From Saccharophagus sp. K07 (GTDB lineage: Bacteria; Pseudomonadota; Gammaproteobacteria; Pseudomonadales; Cellvibrionaceae), in contig NZ_QRAI01000002.1 of assembly GCF_014336955.1 (NCBI RefSeq), positions 1-64,000 on the forward strand: a stretch of DNA of 64,000 nucleotides, written 5' to 3'. The notes beneath the pieces were generated by a model that was given only the letters and a program-made list of their open reading frames with translations, did no database searches and was not told where the DNA came from. This document shows positions 18,088-27,448 of this stretch, piece after piece (the stretch's first letter is position 1; each line of letters opens with the position of its first letter). The position numbers and the translations under genes were made by a program.

Positions 18088-19584
18088 TTAATTCACTGTT
18101 CGACGTCGGACGATCAATAAGCTGCTGATTATTAAAAGCCACCACCCACTGCTACAGCCACCACTGCTGGAATCGCCAGAGCTGGATGTGGATGAAGCGC
18201 TGGAAGAGCTGCTCGATGATGACGAGCTACTTGATGATGATGTGGCGTCGATTTTGCGCACGAGAATGGAGCTGAGCACTCCTGCGTAAGGGTTGGAAAT
18301 AAGAGCAATAGAGAGGCTGCCGTCAGCCACATCAACTTCAAATGGCGCGGGCTTCCAGAGGGTTTTGTATCCTGCCTCCGCATAAATATCGAGAGCAACA
18401 AGAACGGGATTATCTTCAATTGTCACGTCGAATGTGCGCCTGCCGGCTTCCTGATAGGTCGGCTCCACAAAGCCGAGTTCTACCGACACCCGCTGTTCGC
18501 TCACAGGGATTTCAATGGTGGAAGGGCCGTTTCGATAGGATTGATAGACTGCGCTACCACCGCCACCCAGTACATCTGTATCACGAATGGAACCATAACC
18601 CGGGACTGTCACATCGCTGACTGGTGCGTAATAAATCCCATCGGCTTCAATATGATATTTGAAGCCGCCCAGATTAATCGCGGCCAGTACATCCGGTGGA
18701 TTCGGCGCATACCAACCCTTGGTTGATTTCGTTACGGTACACACATCACCATCATTTTGCGTACCTATGCCGTCGCCATCGGGATCCGCACCTATATCGC
18801 AGCAAATGGGCATGCCATCCTGTTCACCGCAGTTGAGAGGTTGAGTGACATCTGTCACGGTGATATCGGAACTGCCGCTGCCACTGTTAGCCTCGGTCAT
18901 TAAAACGATGAAATCAGGAGCGTCGAAAATCAGCCCTTTGGATTCCCATGCATCAAAATGGTTGGCAAGGGTAATGGTGCCGCTGACATCTCCCCAGGGT
19001 TTTGGAGGATTGCGCACACTGAATACATACACAGTTATATCCGGGGGTAAGCCAGGATATTTACAGGTAATGATGTCGTAGGTCCCACCGTCGCTCTGGA
19101 GGCTGCCGTAAAGCCCTTGGCGGAGGGGGAGGCAGGGGACAGGACTATTAGGGCCGTAAGTCTCTACTATGTAATAAAAAGTCGTTAGATTTTCGGGCCA
19201 GGCATGTAACGTCAAGTTGGAATCATGCTGGTTGGGGTCTAACCCGGGATTGAATTTGCCGGAATAGCGCAATGTTTTGTTGCGGCCGCCCGAATTCCAA
19301 CCTATGCCGCCGAGCCATTGGGTCTTTTCGTTCCACTGAGCGGTATATCGGCCCGCTTCACGCAATCCAAAGGTGATATCTCCGTCGTTCCCACCCGATC
19401 GATTTATCCAGAGGTTGTAGTAAAAGCCGTTGTGTATGCCTTCCTCTGTGACTGCTAAATTCCTATCTGCGTCCTGAGCATTCCCAGAAGAAATAAAAAA
19501 TGCCAACAACGCGCTGGAAATCCCGGGAAAATACACCGGCTTTAGATTCGAATGAAATATCGATTTGGGGCAGAAGCGGACCAT
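18088..19584 (-). CDS. GH11-like protein lacking the nucleophile, malectin domain, GlyGly-CTERM
   Basis: 498 residues, same architecture as its neighbour at 16481-18025; ATG preceded by GAGGGAG. GH11-like residues ~49-245 keep HNGFYYNLW, REAGRYTAQW and the acid/base Glu231 (LMTEANSGSGS). The position of the catalytic nucleophile is Phe136 (TTFYYIVE against TEFFIVE in the paralogue); the codon is TTT and the surrounding frame is sound. A calcium-type ADPDGDGIG loop, a malectin domain and a serine tract follow, with a C-terminal CSSGWWLLIISSLLIVRRR sorting tail. Probably a xylan-binding or regulatory non-catalytic paralogue rather than a xylanase (inference). First gene of the pair. Confidence 0.8.
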   Translation of the reverse strand: MVRFCPKSIFHSNLKPVYFPGISSALLAFFISSGNAQDADRNLAVTEEGIHNGFYYNLWINRSGGNDGDITFGLREAGRYTAQWNEKTQWLGGIGWNSGGRNKTLRYSGKFNPGLDPNQHDSNLTLHAWPENLTTFYYIVETYGPNSPVPCLPLRQGLYGSLQSDGGTYDIITCKYPGLPPDITVYVFSVRNPPKPWGDVSGTITLANHFDAWESKGLIFDAPDFIVLMTEANSGSGSSDITVTDVTQPLNCGEQDGMPICCDIGADPDGDGIGTQNDGDVCTVTKSTKGWYAPNPPDVLAAINLGGFKYHIEADGIYYAPVSDVTVPGYGSIRDTDVLGGGGSAVYQSYRNGPSTIEIPVSEQRVSVELGFVEPTYQEAGRRTFDVTIEDNPVLVALDIYAEAGYKTLWKPAPFEVDVADGSLSIALISNPYAGVLSSILVRKIDATSSSSSSSSSSSSSSASSTSSSGDSSSGGCSSGWWLLIISSLLIVRRRTVN

Positions 19585-20154
19585 TGAGCTCCCTCTTTTA
19601 TTCTGAAATCACGGCTAGGAGGTGATAATCATGCGGCCAAAGCTACTGCTTATGATTCTTCCTGACCAACATTTGCAGCTCGATTCTAACCTTGAGAAGT
19701 AATTTCTAACTTAGATTTTCTCTAATTCGTTACCAGTGTCACAGGAGCGGGCTGTGTGGGAAGATAGCGAAATATTCGCTTAGATGTCCTGATCAATGTT
19801 CCACCGAAGAGGGAGGTGGACGTTATGTTGCTGGAGTGGATCTATAATTTGACGATGGCTCAGGATTGGGTTTTCCGATGATGGGTATGTCGGCTTGTGT
19901 GTTTGACAAAGGAGAAGAAAGCCATAGGGAATGAATCGGAGGTCTCCTCGGCATTGAAAAATAAAAGCCGCTTAGCGGCTTTTATTGTATCGGCTCACAG
20001 GTTATTGGGTTTTACACGTTTCGGCGGCTGACTTTTTCTAACGGTCACAGCTGCTAGGATTGTTAAAAGTCACAGAGAGTCTCAGCGGCCGCGCTAGCGA
20101 ATATGCTGGATCGAAATTTTTGTTCTTGTAATTCTTAAATAAATTGGCTTGAAA
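19585..20154. other. Intergenic, no gene supported
   Basis: 570 bases upstream of the GH11 pair and of a small membrane protein gene. Contains the perfect hairpin at 19960-19986; otherwise nothing recognised. The GH11 promoter should lie near its left end. Confidence 0.5.
19960..19986. terminator. Perfect bidirectional hairpin
   Basis: AATAAAAGCCGC and GCGGCTTTTATT, 12 paired bases with a TTA loop, with A-run and T-run flanks, so it can work on either strand. No clear gene ends next to it. Confidence 0.6.
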
Positions 20155-20397
20155 ATGAAAAAATACATTTGGATGGCAGTGCTGGCAATCCCACCTTTTG
20201 TTGCCATGGAATATGGAGCGCCTAAATGGGTGACCTTTGTGTTGTTTGCAGTTTTTGCGTTTTATGTCAGCACCATCGATCCCAAATATCAAAAGTCGGA
20301 AGATAAAGCCATTAGTCCTTTTGTTGTTCTTTTCGTTATTGCGGGCGTTGTGGTGGGAGGTGTACTTTTGGCGTGGGGGAGGGCGTTGATGCGTTAG
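20155..20397 (+). CDS. Small inner-membrane protein
   Basis: ATG 20155 starts an 80-residue protein with about three hydrophobic segments (IWMAVLAIPPFVAM, WVTFVLFAVFAFYV, PFVVLFVIAGVVVGGVLL) and a short polar loop (DPKYQKSEDK). No family recognised. The ribosome binding site is weak, so the exact start is uncertain. No neighbouring gene suggests its role. Confidence 0.5.
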   Translation: MKKYIWMAVLAIPPFVAMEYGAPKWVTFVLFAVFAFYVSTIDPKYQKSEDKAISPFVVLFVIAGVVVGGVLLAWGRALMR

Positions 20398-21305
20398 GTT
20401 GGGCGTCGAAGCCCTTGCGTCCTTATATTGTTGTAAGATTAAAGGAGACTTTCGGTTTCCTTTGGAGTTCAAGTGTTTTCATGCGGAAGTCATAGAAAAA
20501 TTCCGCAAGGGTAGCGTCTGACTAAATTCAGCTGGGCGCTCCTTTGAGAATGATGAATTGGCGTTCGTGTTATTAATCGCACACAGAAAATTTGTATGTA
20601 GAAATCCCATCAATCCGAAACCAGATTTGTTTCGGTTGTGTGCAATGTGTTCACTGATTTATATATTTGTAAATTCGCTCGAACTTTGGAAAAAAGTTTA
20701 TAATTTTTCTCTGCAAGATCCATTCTGCACCGAGCAATTCAAGCACCTTGCGGCTTCTATAATGTTTTTTATTGCGGCTCTTTCGAGGAAGTTTCTACCA
20801 TATTGATCTTTTGGGTTTACCTCGGGAAGTCGAGCAATAAACTCCTTGATTTCATGTTTGCTACGAGAAACTAAAAGTTCCTCTCATTCGTGAGTGTCAG
20901 GGGACATTATCAACGGCCAACTGAAAGCCTAAAGTCTCTTCAATTTTACGCAGGTAATCACTCATGGTTCGTTAGCTCGCAAGCCTTCTTTGTCAGTACT
21001 TGAAATGATGCGATTCAAAAATGCGTGGGTTGTAGATATGGCCATAATGTAAAGATTCCTAGGGAAGCATATTGTCCAGACTAAAATATTCTGTGTAAAA
21101 ACTCGGCCTTTCCCCCCAAATTTCCAGTCATATTTTTTTCGTTTTTTGCACCGCCTCTCAGACTCCCGGCGCAAGTTCGCCGATCATATTCATATTACGA
21201 TAACACTAATTGTCTTTCCGTTATCGGAAGTTCTCGCGCCGGGTGCATATGTGCTCGGGATCACAATAAAGAATACATAAGCGGACTACTTCGGAGGGTT
21301 TCACC
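20398..21305. other. 908-base region without a supported gene
   Basis: AT-rich. An 82-residue frame (20558-20806) and a minus-strand frame (20962-21174) lack ribosome binding sites and resemble no protein. It should contain the promoter of the CE3 gene near its right end. It may be a site of past gene loss; nothing specific is visible. Confidence 0.45.
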
Positions 21306-22649
21306 TTGAAAATCTGTCAATTGCTTCCTCTCTCTTTGGTAACTCTTTTGGTTGCCTGTGGCAGCCCTCAGCCTGCACCGCAGGATGGATCGTCCAGCAG
21401 CAGCTCCAGTTCATCGTCCAGTTCGTCTTCCAGTTCATCGAGCTCGTCTTCCAGCTCGTCCAGCTCCAGCAGTTCCTCAAGCTCCAGCAGTTCCTCAAGC
21501 TCCAGCAGCTCTTCCAGCTCGGGCGATGTGACTGGCAGCTTGGTGTATGCCATTAATGCCGGCTCATCGACTGCGGTGACATTGGACGGGGTGCGCTTTG
21601 AGGCAGATCGCTTCTCTTCCAGTGGCACACCGAACACCACTTCGGATCCTATCTCCGGCGCAAGCAACGCCGCCCTTTACCAGTCTGAGCGTTACGGCAC
21701 CTTTACCTACAACATTCCGGTCACTCAGGCGACCTACAGCGTGGAGCTGCATTTTGTGGAGATGTTCCACACGAGCGCCAACAGCCGTAGCTTCAGCGTT
21801 ACCGTTGAAGGCAAGAGCCTGGTAACTGGACTGGATATATATAAAGAAGTTGGTCACGACACCGCTTATATCCTGAGAGCCACCAATATCCCGGTGAGTG
21901 ACGGTGCTCTGACGATTCAATTCACAACGCAGGTGGACAACGCCACAGTATCCGGTATAGCTGTTTACTCAGCGGATGGCGGCCGGTTTGAAGAGCCGCC
22001 GATACCGCCAATTTGTCCTGATTCCGGCCCATGTAAGATTCTGCCGCTCGGCGACTCCATTACCGACGGCATTGGTAGCAGCGGAGGTGGTTACCGGGTG
22101 GAATTGTTCCGTCAGGCAGTGGCGAACAACAAAAACATTACCTTCGTAGGCAGCAAAGCCAATGGTCCTACCACTGTGGACGGCAAAACCTTCCCGCGTA
22201 ATCACGAAGGTTACAGCGGCTATTCGATCAACCAGATTGCCGGTGTTGTGCCAAGCCCCGCGCTCAACAGCGATCCGAACATTATTTTGCTGATGATCGG
22301 AACCAACGATTCCTGGGTTGAAGAGAACAACAATGGTCCGCAGGTGATGGCGCAAAGATTGGGAGCTTTGATCGATAAGATCATCAATGCAAAACCCAAT
22401 GCATTGCTCGCTGTTGCTGTTATTACTCCTCGCTACGACTACGCCAGGCAGTGGGCGGATTCCTACGTCGCTGTGATTCCTGGTGTTGTGCAGGAGCGTA
22501 TCAACCAAGGCTTCAATGTCATTCTGGTCGACCAGTACAAAGGTTTCCCTTCCAATGGACTGGGCACGGATAACCTCCACCCGAACGATACGGGTTATCG
22601 GTTTATCGGCCAGACTTGGTATAACGCCATTAAAGATTATTTGAAATAA
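21306..22649 (+). CDS. Lipoprotein, malectin plus CE3-type SGNH acetylxylan esterase
   Basis: 447 residues with an unusual TTG start, supported by GGAGGGT 9 bases upstream and a lipoprotein signal directly after (LLVAC, Cys18). A ~44-codon serine tract follows. Residues ~78-235 form a malectin-like domain (VYAINAGSS, YQSERYGTFTYNIPV). Residues ~240-447 are an SGNH hydrolase of CE3 pattern: Ser in ILPLGDSITDG, FVGSKANGP, HEGYSGYSI, GTNDSW, and the Asp/His pair in TDNLHPND. It would deacetylate xylan. Monocistronic, with a terminator after it. Confidence 0.88.
   Translation: MKICQLLPLSLVTLLVACGSPQPAPQDGSSSSSSSSSSSSSSSSSSSSSSSSSSSSSSSSSSSSSSSSSSSSGDVTGSLVYAINAGSSTAVTLDGVRFEADRFSSSGTPNTTSDPISGASNAALYQSERYGTFTYNIPVTQATYSVELHFVEMFHTSANSRSFSVTVEGKSLVTGLDIYKEVGHDTAYILRATNIPVSDGALTIQFTTQVDNATVSGIAVYSADGGRFEEPPIPPICPDSGPCKILPLGDSITDGIGSSGGGYRVELFRQAVANNKNITFVGSKANGPTTVDGKTFPRNHEGYSGYSINQIAGVVPSPALNSDPNIILLMIGTNDSWVEENNNGPQVMAQRLGALIDKIINAKPNALLAVAVITPRYDYARQWADSYVAVIPGVVQERINQGFNVILVDQYKGFPSNGLGTDNLHPNDTGYRFIGQTWYNAIKDYLK
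21390..21521 (+). repeat. Uninterrupted poly-serine tract of 44 codons
   Basis: One of the two longest pure serine tracts in the window, mixing TCC, TCG, TCT, TCA, AGC and AGT. Its 3' part shows an 18-base periodicity (TCAAGCTCCAGCAGTTCC), so local duplication has lengthened it. Confidence 0.85.
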
Positions 22650-22691
22650 GCGGAAACATTTGAGATAAGAGCAGCGTTGCTGCTAAACGTG

Positions 22692-22719
22692 AAAGGCGAC
22701 CTTTGGGTCGCCTTTTTTA
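22692..22719 (+). terminator. Rho-independent terminator of the CE3 gene
   Basis: AAAGGCGACC and GGTCGCCTTT pair around TTTG, followed by further T. Confidence 0.9.
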
Positions 22720-22777
22720 TTGAGAGGATGTAATTTACATCGCATCCCGCCTTTTAAAGCCTAAATTGCCTTTTCCT

Positions 22778-24663
22778 TTAATTAACTTTCCTGAATAGAG
22801 TCAAGCCTAATTTATAATCGCCTGATGTATCCCTATTCGAAAATCGGGAAATTCTAAAGGTATAGTTTCCGGATGTTGGAGCTGTAAATCTAACTAGCTC
22901 AAATGAATTATCGTAGGAGAGTGAGGAGCTGACATAGTTATTTGCGGGATCTAGTACCGTTAGGTCAAAATCCGCGCCGATTGTGTGCAAATCGGTTCTG
23001 TGTGCATATGTATATGTGCCTCTGGTGCTCCATGCAATGGCGGCATTCACTTCTTCGCCAGCAGCTACATAAAATACTATGTCATTATTAGGGGCGACAT
23101 AGTGTGGATTGCTGCCGATGAAAAATAATTGTTTGGTGCATCGACTAAATAAAAGTAAACGTATCCAAAATTTGAGTTGTTCAAGAAGCTGAGTCCGCCA
23201 ACCCCTGTTGAGTCATACCCTCCGTTACTATTGCCCGTTTCGGCGATAGTTGCTGTGGCCATTAGCAGAGACCGCATAAGAAAGGGGGCGTCACGAACTC
23301 CGGTCCAAAATCCCGCATAATCTGCAGCAATTCCGGCGGCATGCGGAGCTGCAAAACTAGTCCCCCAGTACCCACTGTACCCGTCGTATGAGTCGTATCC
23401 GCAGCCCCATTTGAAGCACAGGCCCATCCCGGGAGCAGTAAATTCTGGCTTGGCTGCCCCGGTTTCAGGATTAATATAGTTTGAAAAATTGGCTACAGTT
23501 GCTGTTGCGTGGTTTGATGCACCTACAGATATAACATTATAACCGCGGCTCGGGGTGATAACTCTCCCAACGCTGGTGCCATCGTTGCCTGCTACGCCAA
23601 ATATGGAAACGTAGTTGTTATAAACATAGTCGTCCCAATCTCGATCCGTGGTTGTGTAGTTATTTGCTGTAGTGACCCAATAAAATGATGCATTCACTAT
23701 GTGTACCGGAGGGTTTGAGCCGCTTCCATTAAGCTCTGTTGACGTAGGTAATCTCGGAGAACCGGTGCAATACATATAGGCATTTGGCGATACATTTCTA
23801 AGCACGTCTAGTACGTATTGGCCGTGAGCATCAGTGACGCCATCTAATCTCGTATAACTAGAGAAGTCCCATGGATTTGCGCATCCATACCATTCAGTGA
23901 CAAATACGCCAATATTGCTGCCCCAAAACAGTGAATTGCTCAACGCGCGGGGGTCAACATGAGAATAAGGCATTGCATTTGCAATAGCCGATCCGCCCCC
24001 CCGATATAAATCTATGAATACGATTTCGTCATCCTTTTCTGCGCTTTGAACAATTCTTTCAAGCTTCTGTTTTGTTACGTTTATTTGGATTGTGTTAACG
24101 TCGGTGTTTACCGCAAGCAGTATGGGATTTGTAATCTCGAGACCATGTCTTTTAGCCCAGGCAGTCATGCGGGCTTCTGAGAGAAAAGCTCGATTTTTTC
24201 GTCTTTCCGCCCTAATGGCCGAGCGTTTTTGTAATTCTTCCATCTCCTGTTTTGCAGTTAAAGATCTTCCGTTTATAACCCAGCCGGTTTCGGGTTGATA
24301 AAACCCGGTTCTGGCTTCATCTTTGAAATCGTCTTCGGGTGTTTTGAATGCGACCCATAATTCTATTTTTGGGGAATCGCTGTTTAACTGTTCAATCACA
24401 GATTGACTTAGCTTGGATTGTTTTTTGGCTTTTGATTTTTCGTATAAAGTTTCTGCTTCCTGTGGGGAGAGGACGTTTCCGTTTCCAGTCTTGATTGTCT
24501 CTCTGATTTTTCCGTCAGGCGTCAGACTTTTTTCAAAAGTATAGGTCGCGCCTTCAAATTCTTTGGTTTTCCTAAATTTTGTTTGGGTTTCGTCAGCTTC
24601 CGATGCAAATGCACTAATGCAAAGAAATGAAGAGACCAAAAGTCCATTAAGGATGTAACGCAT
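22778..24663 (-). pseudogene. Subtilisin-like S8 serine protease, single-base frameshift
   Basis: Secreted protease split into two frames. The first part (24663 to 23077) has a signal peptide (LLVSSFLCISAFA), a charged prodomain-like region and the S8 domain: His in DAHGQYV, Asn in GVAGNDGT, Ser in GTSFAAPHAAG. Where the catalytic Asp motif is expected the sequence reads GVFVTEWYG, so Glu may replace Asp. After NNYF the frame is lost at a run of five A on the plus strand (23121-23125). Adding one base restores NNYFFIGSNPHYVAPNND, which continues into the second part (to 22778), a pre-peptidase-like beta domain. Either a real inactivation or a homopolymer sequencing error; the downstream frame is otherwise intact, which favours a recent event or an error. 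Confidence 0.8.
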
Positions 24664-25123
24664 ATTAAGATCCTCTTAATTTTTCATATGTTTGATGTTT
24701 TTATGTCGGATTTGCAAAATTTAGCTTTGGGGGTCCTTGGTTTTAACCTCCTTTGGGTTTGTTGGTGCGGAAAAACTATTTAATGTTGATATTGATAAAA
24801 GCCGGTTCGAGGTGTGGATTTTTCTTAAAATTTATGAATGATGAACAAGTATAATAGTTGTCAAGTGAAGGGGTAGCAAGGTTACCGTTGTTGCCAGTTG
24901 GGGTTTGAGGCTTGCGCTGGAAAGTTGCAGGTTTTAGAAGGGACGTTATTGATCGTTCAGTTCGGATGGGGTGGGCAAATACGTCGGAGATTATGAGGGT
25001 GTGTCAAGTGGAGATGTTAATGTGGCGGCTATGGTCAAGAGAAGTTGGTCGGTGATAGGTCGGGTGGGGTAGGTAAGCGATTCGCGCCTATCGCAATGCA
25101 ATAGGCGCAGTCTTCAAAGATAG
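24664..25123. other. 460-base intergenic region
   Basis: Holds the S8 promoter near its left end and the hairpin 25084-25108 at its right end. No gene supported. Confidence 0.5.
25084..25108 (-). terminator. Hairpin after the GH97 gene
   Basis: GCGCCTAT pairs with ATAGGCGC; lies 16 bases past the GH97 stop. No clear T-run, so a weak call. Confidence 0.45.
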
Positions 25124-27163
25124 TTACGGTTGCACCGCTCGCAAAACCACAGTCGCTCCGCCAGATGCCGCGAGCGACAATTTTAATGTCTGATTTTGCT
25201 TAACGGTTTTTTGCGTTTTCACTACGCTGGAAATGCTTTGGCCATCCTGCCAGATTTCCGCGCTGTAAGTTCCCTTATTTAAAAAATCCAATTTGATTTT
25301 TACCTGGCGAGGGGATTCGTTGGTCATGGCGCCTATGTACCAAAGGTTGCCTTTGCGGCGGGCGAGGACGATATATTCGCCGATATCTCCCTGTAAAAAT
25401 CGCGTTTCATCCCAGGTGCTGGGCACATCGCGCAGAAATTCCAAACCGTCCTGCCATTCGCTTTGTGGCAGCGGCCAAATGCTATCGGTTGGGCTGTCGC
25501 TTTTGCTGTAAGTAATGGGCGAATCGGCCAGCATTTGCAGTGGGCTGTCGTATATCACATACATCGCCAACGCTTGACCGCGCGTGGTTTGCACATAAGG
25601 CAGGTAGTAACGTCGCACATTGGGCATTTCCGCTGGTGTGGTGTGGCGGAAACCGCCGGGGGTGTAATCCATCGGGCCTAATAACATGCGCGTGTAAGGC
25701 AAGGTCACATTGTGGCGGGCGGTAATGCGCGTACTCCATTTATTGAATTCACCGCCCATAACGCCTTCCTGGGTGAGCAAATTCGGGTAAGTGCGATTCA
25801 TGCCATTGGCTGCCATGGAGCCGTGTAAATCCACCATGATGTGATATTTGGCAGCTGTGCTGAGCAACTTATGGTAGTACTCCACCATTTCCTGGTCGGA
25901 CCTCTCCATAAAATCCACTTTTATCCCTTTGATGCCCCATTGCTGATAGGTTTTCAGCGCTTCTTCCATTTGCCAGTCCAATTGTTTCCACTGCAGCCAC
26001 ACCCAAACACCCACATTGTGTTCTTTGGCATAGCGCAGAATTTCCGGCATATCCATTTCTGCAATAGGTTTTAAAACATCAGAGCCCGGTTTGCTGCTCA
26101 GCGATGAACCTTCATGCCAGCCAGCATCAATCAAAATGTATTCGAGGTTTAGAGCTGCGGCAAAATCGATATATGCCTTGTAGGTGGCGGTATTCATGCC
26201 GGGTTTAACGGTGGAATCGCGCAGGGCGACTTTATTATCGTTCCACCAATCCCAGGAGACTTTGCCGGGTTTGATCCAGCTGGTATCGGCAATTTTGGTC
26301 GGCTCACCCAATAAATGCACGAGTGGGTAATTGATTAAATCACCCGCGCGATCACCAATTAAAATAATGCGCCACGGCGTGGTGAAATTTTCCGTGAGCT
26401 TGCCTTTTACGGCGACCACATCCAATCCGTCGGGACGGCTGTCAAAGCGCGGTGTAAGAACCGATGACACGCCCAAGCGTCCGTCACCAAGGCCGGAATA
26501 CCAACTGCCGGGGTAATTGCGCAGATTGGATTCGGCCAATGCAAAAGTGGTATCGCCTTTGCCGGTTTTGCAGACAAAAGGATGGTCGAACAGATTATGT
26601 TGGCGAATCACAGAAGCTTTTACCGGATCAAATTCGCCTTCGTGTCCATTGGCAAATCGACCCAAATTCAAACCAAAACACTGGTAATCCTGCGGAAAGA
26701 AAAATCCGGTCATTTCATATTGGATGCTGAATTCTTCAAACGGATTTTTGATGGGAAGTTCATAACGCAAAGCGACGCCGTGATCGTAGGCGCGCACTTG
26801 AATATTGAGAAATTTGGGTTGTTCGCTGGTGCTGGCAAATTCTGCGACTAAATATTCGTAATGATCCACCAGTGTTTTATGCGCACCGACGACCATCTCG
26901 TATTGGTCTTTAATGGTTTTGTAGGAATGAGTGAGCAGTTTCATTTCCCCGTCGCCGAGACGATCACCGTCAATGGCAAAACCTAAAGAGGATTCCGCAA
27001 TAATCACATTGCCATCGCGCTCGACCTGGTAGCGCAAACCGGATTCGGTATTGGAGAGTGAAAGGGTGATTCGTTTATCGGGAGAGGATACCACTAAGGT
27101 CTCGGCCAAGGCCGATGATGCGGAGAGGGCGCACAAGAAGGTGAGGTAGCGCAACTGGATCAT
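25124..27163 (-). CDS. GH97 alpha-glycosidase, retaining type predicted
   Basis: 679 residues of usual GH97 length; ATG with GGAGC upstream; signal peptide cleaved after SSALA. N-terminal beta-sandwich (SPDKRITLSLS), central barrel (WIKPGKVSWDWWND, LIDAGWHEGSS), C-terminal beta domain. The motif GIKVDFMERSDQ contains an Asp at the place where the retaining Bacteroides alpha-galactosidase BtGH97b has its nucleophile and the inverting SusB enzyme has Gly (family knowledge). On this basis a retaining alpha-galactosidase is more likely than an alpha-glucosidase; substrate remains inference. Periplasmic. Monocistronic between two hairpins. Confidence 0.88.
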   Translation of the reverse strand: MIQLRYLTFLCALSASSALAETLVVSSPDKRITLSLSNTESGLRYQVERDGNVIIAESSLGFAIDGDRLGDGEMKLLTHSYKTIKDQYEMVVGAHKTLVDHYEYLVAEFASTSEQPKFLNIQVRAYDHGVALRYELPIKNPFEEFSIQYEMTGFFFPQDYQCFGLNLGRFANGHEGEFDPVKASVIRQHNLFDHPFVCKTGKGDTTFALAESNLRNYPGSWYSGLGDGRLGVSSVLTPRFDSRPDGLDVVAVKGKLTENFTTPWRIILIGDRAGDLINYPLVHLLGEPTKIADTSWIKPGKVSWDWWNDNKVALRDSTVKPGMNTATYKAYIDFAAALNLEYILIDAGWHEGSSLSSKPGSDVLKPIAEMDMPEILRYAKEHNVGVWVWLQWKQLDWQMEEALKTYQQWGIKGIKVDFMERSDQEMVEYYHKLLSTAAKYHIMVDLHGSMAANGMNRTYPNLLTQEGVMGGEFNKWSTRITARHNVTLPYTRMLLGPMDYTPGGFRHTTPAEMPNVRRYYLPYVQTTRGQALAMYVIYDSPLQMLADSPITYSKSDSPTDSIWPLPQSEWQDGLEFLRDVPSTWDETRFLQGDIGEYIVLARRKGNLWYIGAMTNESPRQVKIKLDFLNKGTYSAEIWQDGQSISSVVKTQKTVKQNQTLKLSLAASGGATVVLRAVQP

Positions 27164-27405
27164 GATTGATGCTCCGAATGGTGATTTTTATTTTTGGGAT
27201 GCAAACACGGTAGATCTTGGAAGACATCGCTGCTCACATAATAGTAGGAAATCAGCAATTAGTAATTGGGTAGCGAGAGATTGGTGGGGTGCGCGTAAAT
27301 ATGTTGCGCTACATTGGGGTTTGTGGGCGGGGCTAACGCTTGGGAATTTTGCGCGTCGTTTCCGCTGCTCTAAATCATCGAAATGCTGTCGGTCCCATAA
27401 AATAA

Positions 27406-27434
27406 AAAAGGCCAGCGTAAACTGGCCTTTTCCC
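27406..27434. terminator. Terminator downstream of the GH5 gene
   Basis: AAAAGGCCAG and CTGGCCTTTT with a six-base loop, 17 bases after the GH5 stop; A/T flanks on both sides make it bidirectional. Confidence 0.8.
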
Positions 27435-27448
27435 AAGATTCAGTGTGA

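Noticed and set aside
20558-20806. 82-codon plus frame in the 0.9-kb gap
   Set aside because: No start site, unusual Cys/Phe-rich composition, no recognisable motif.
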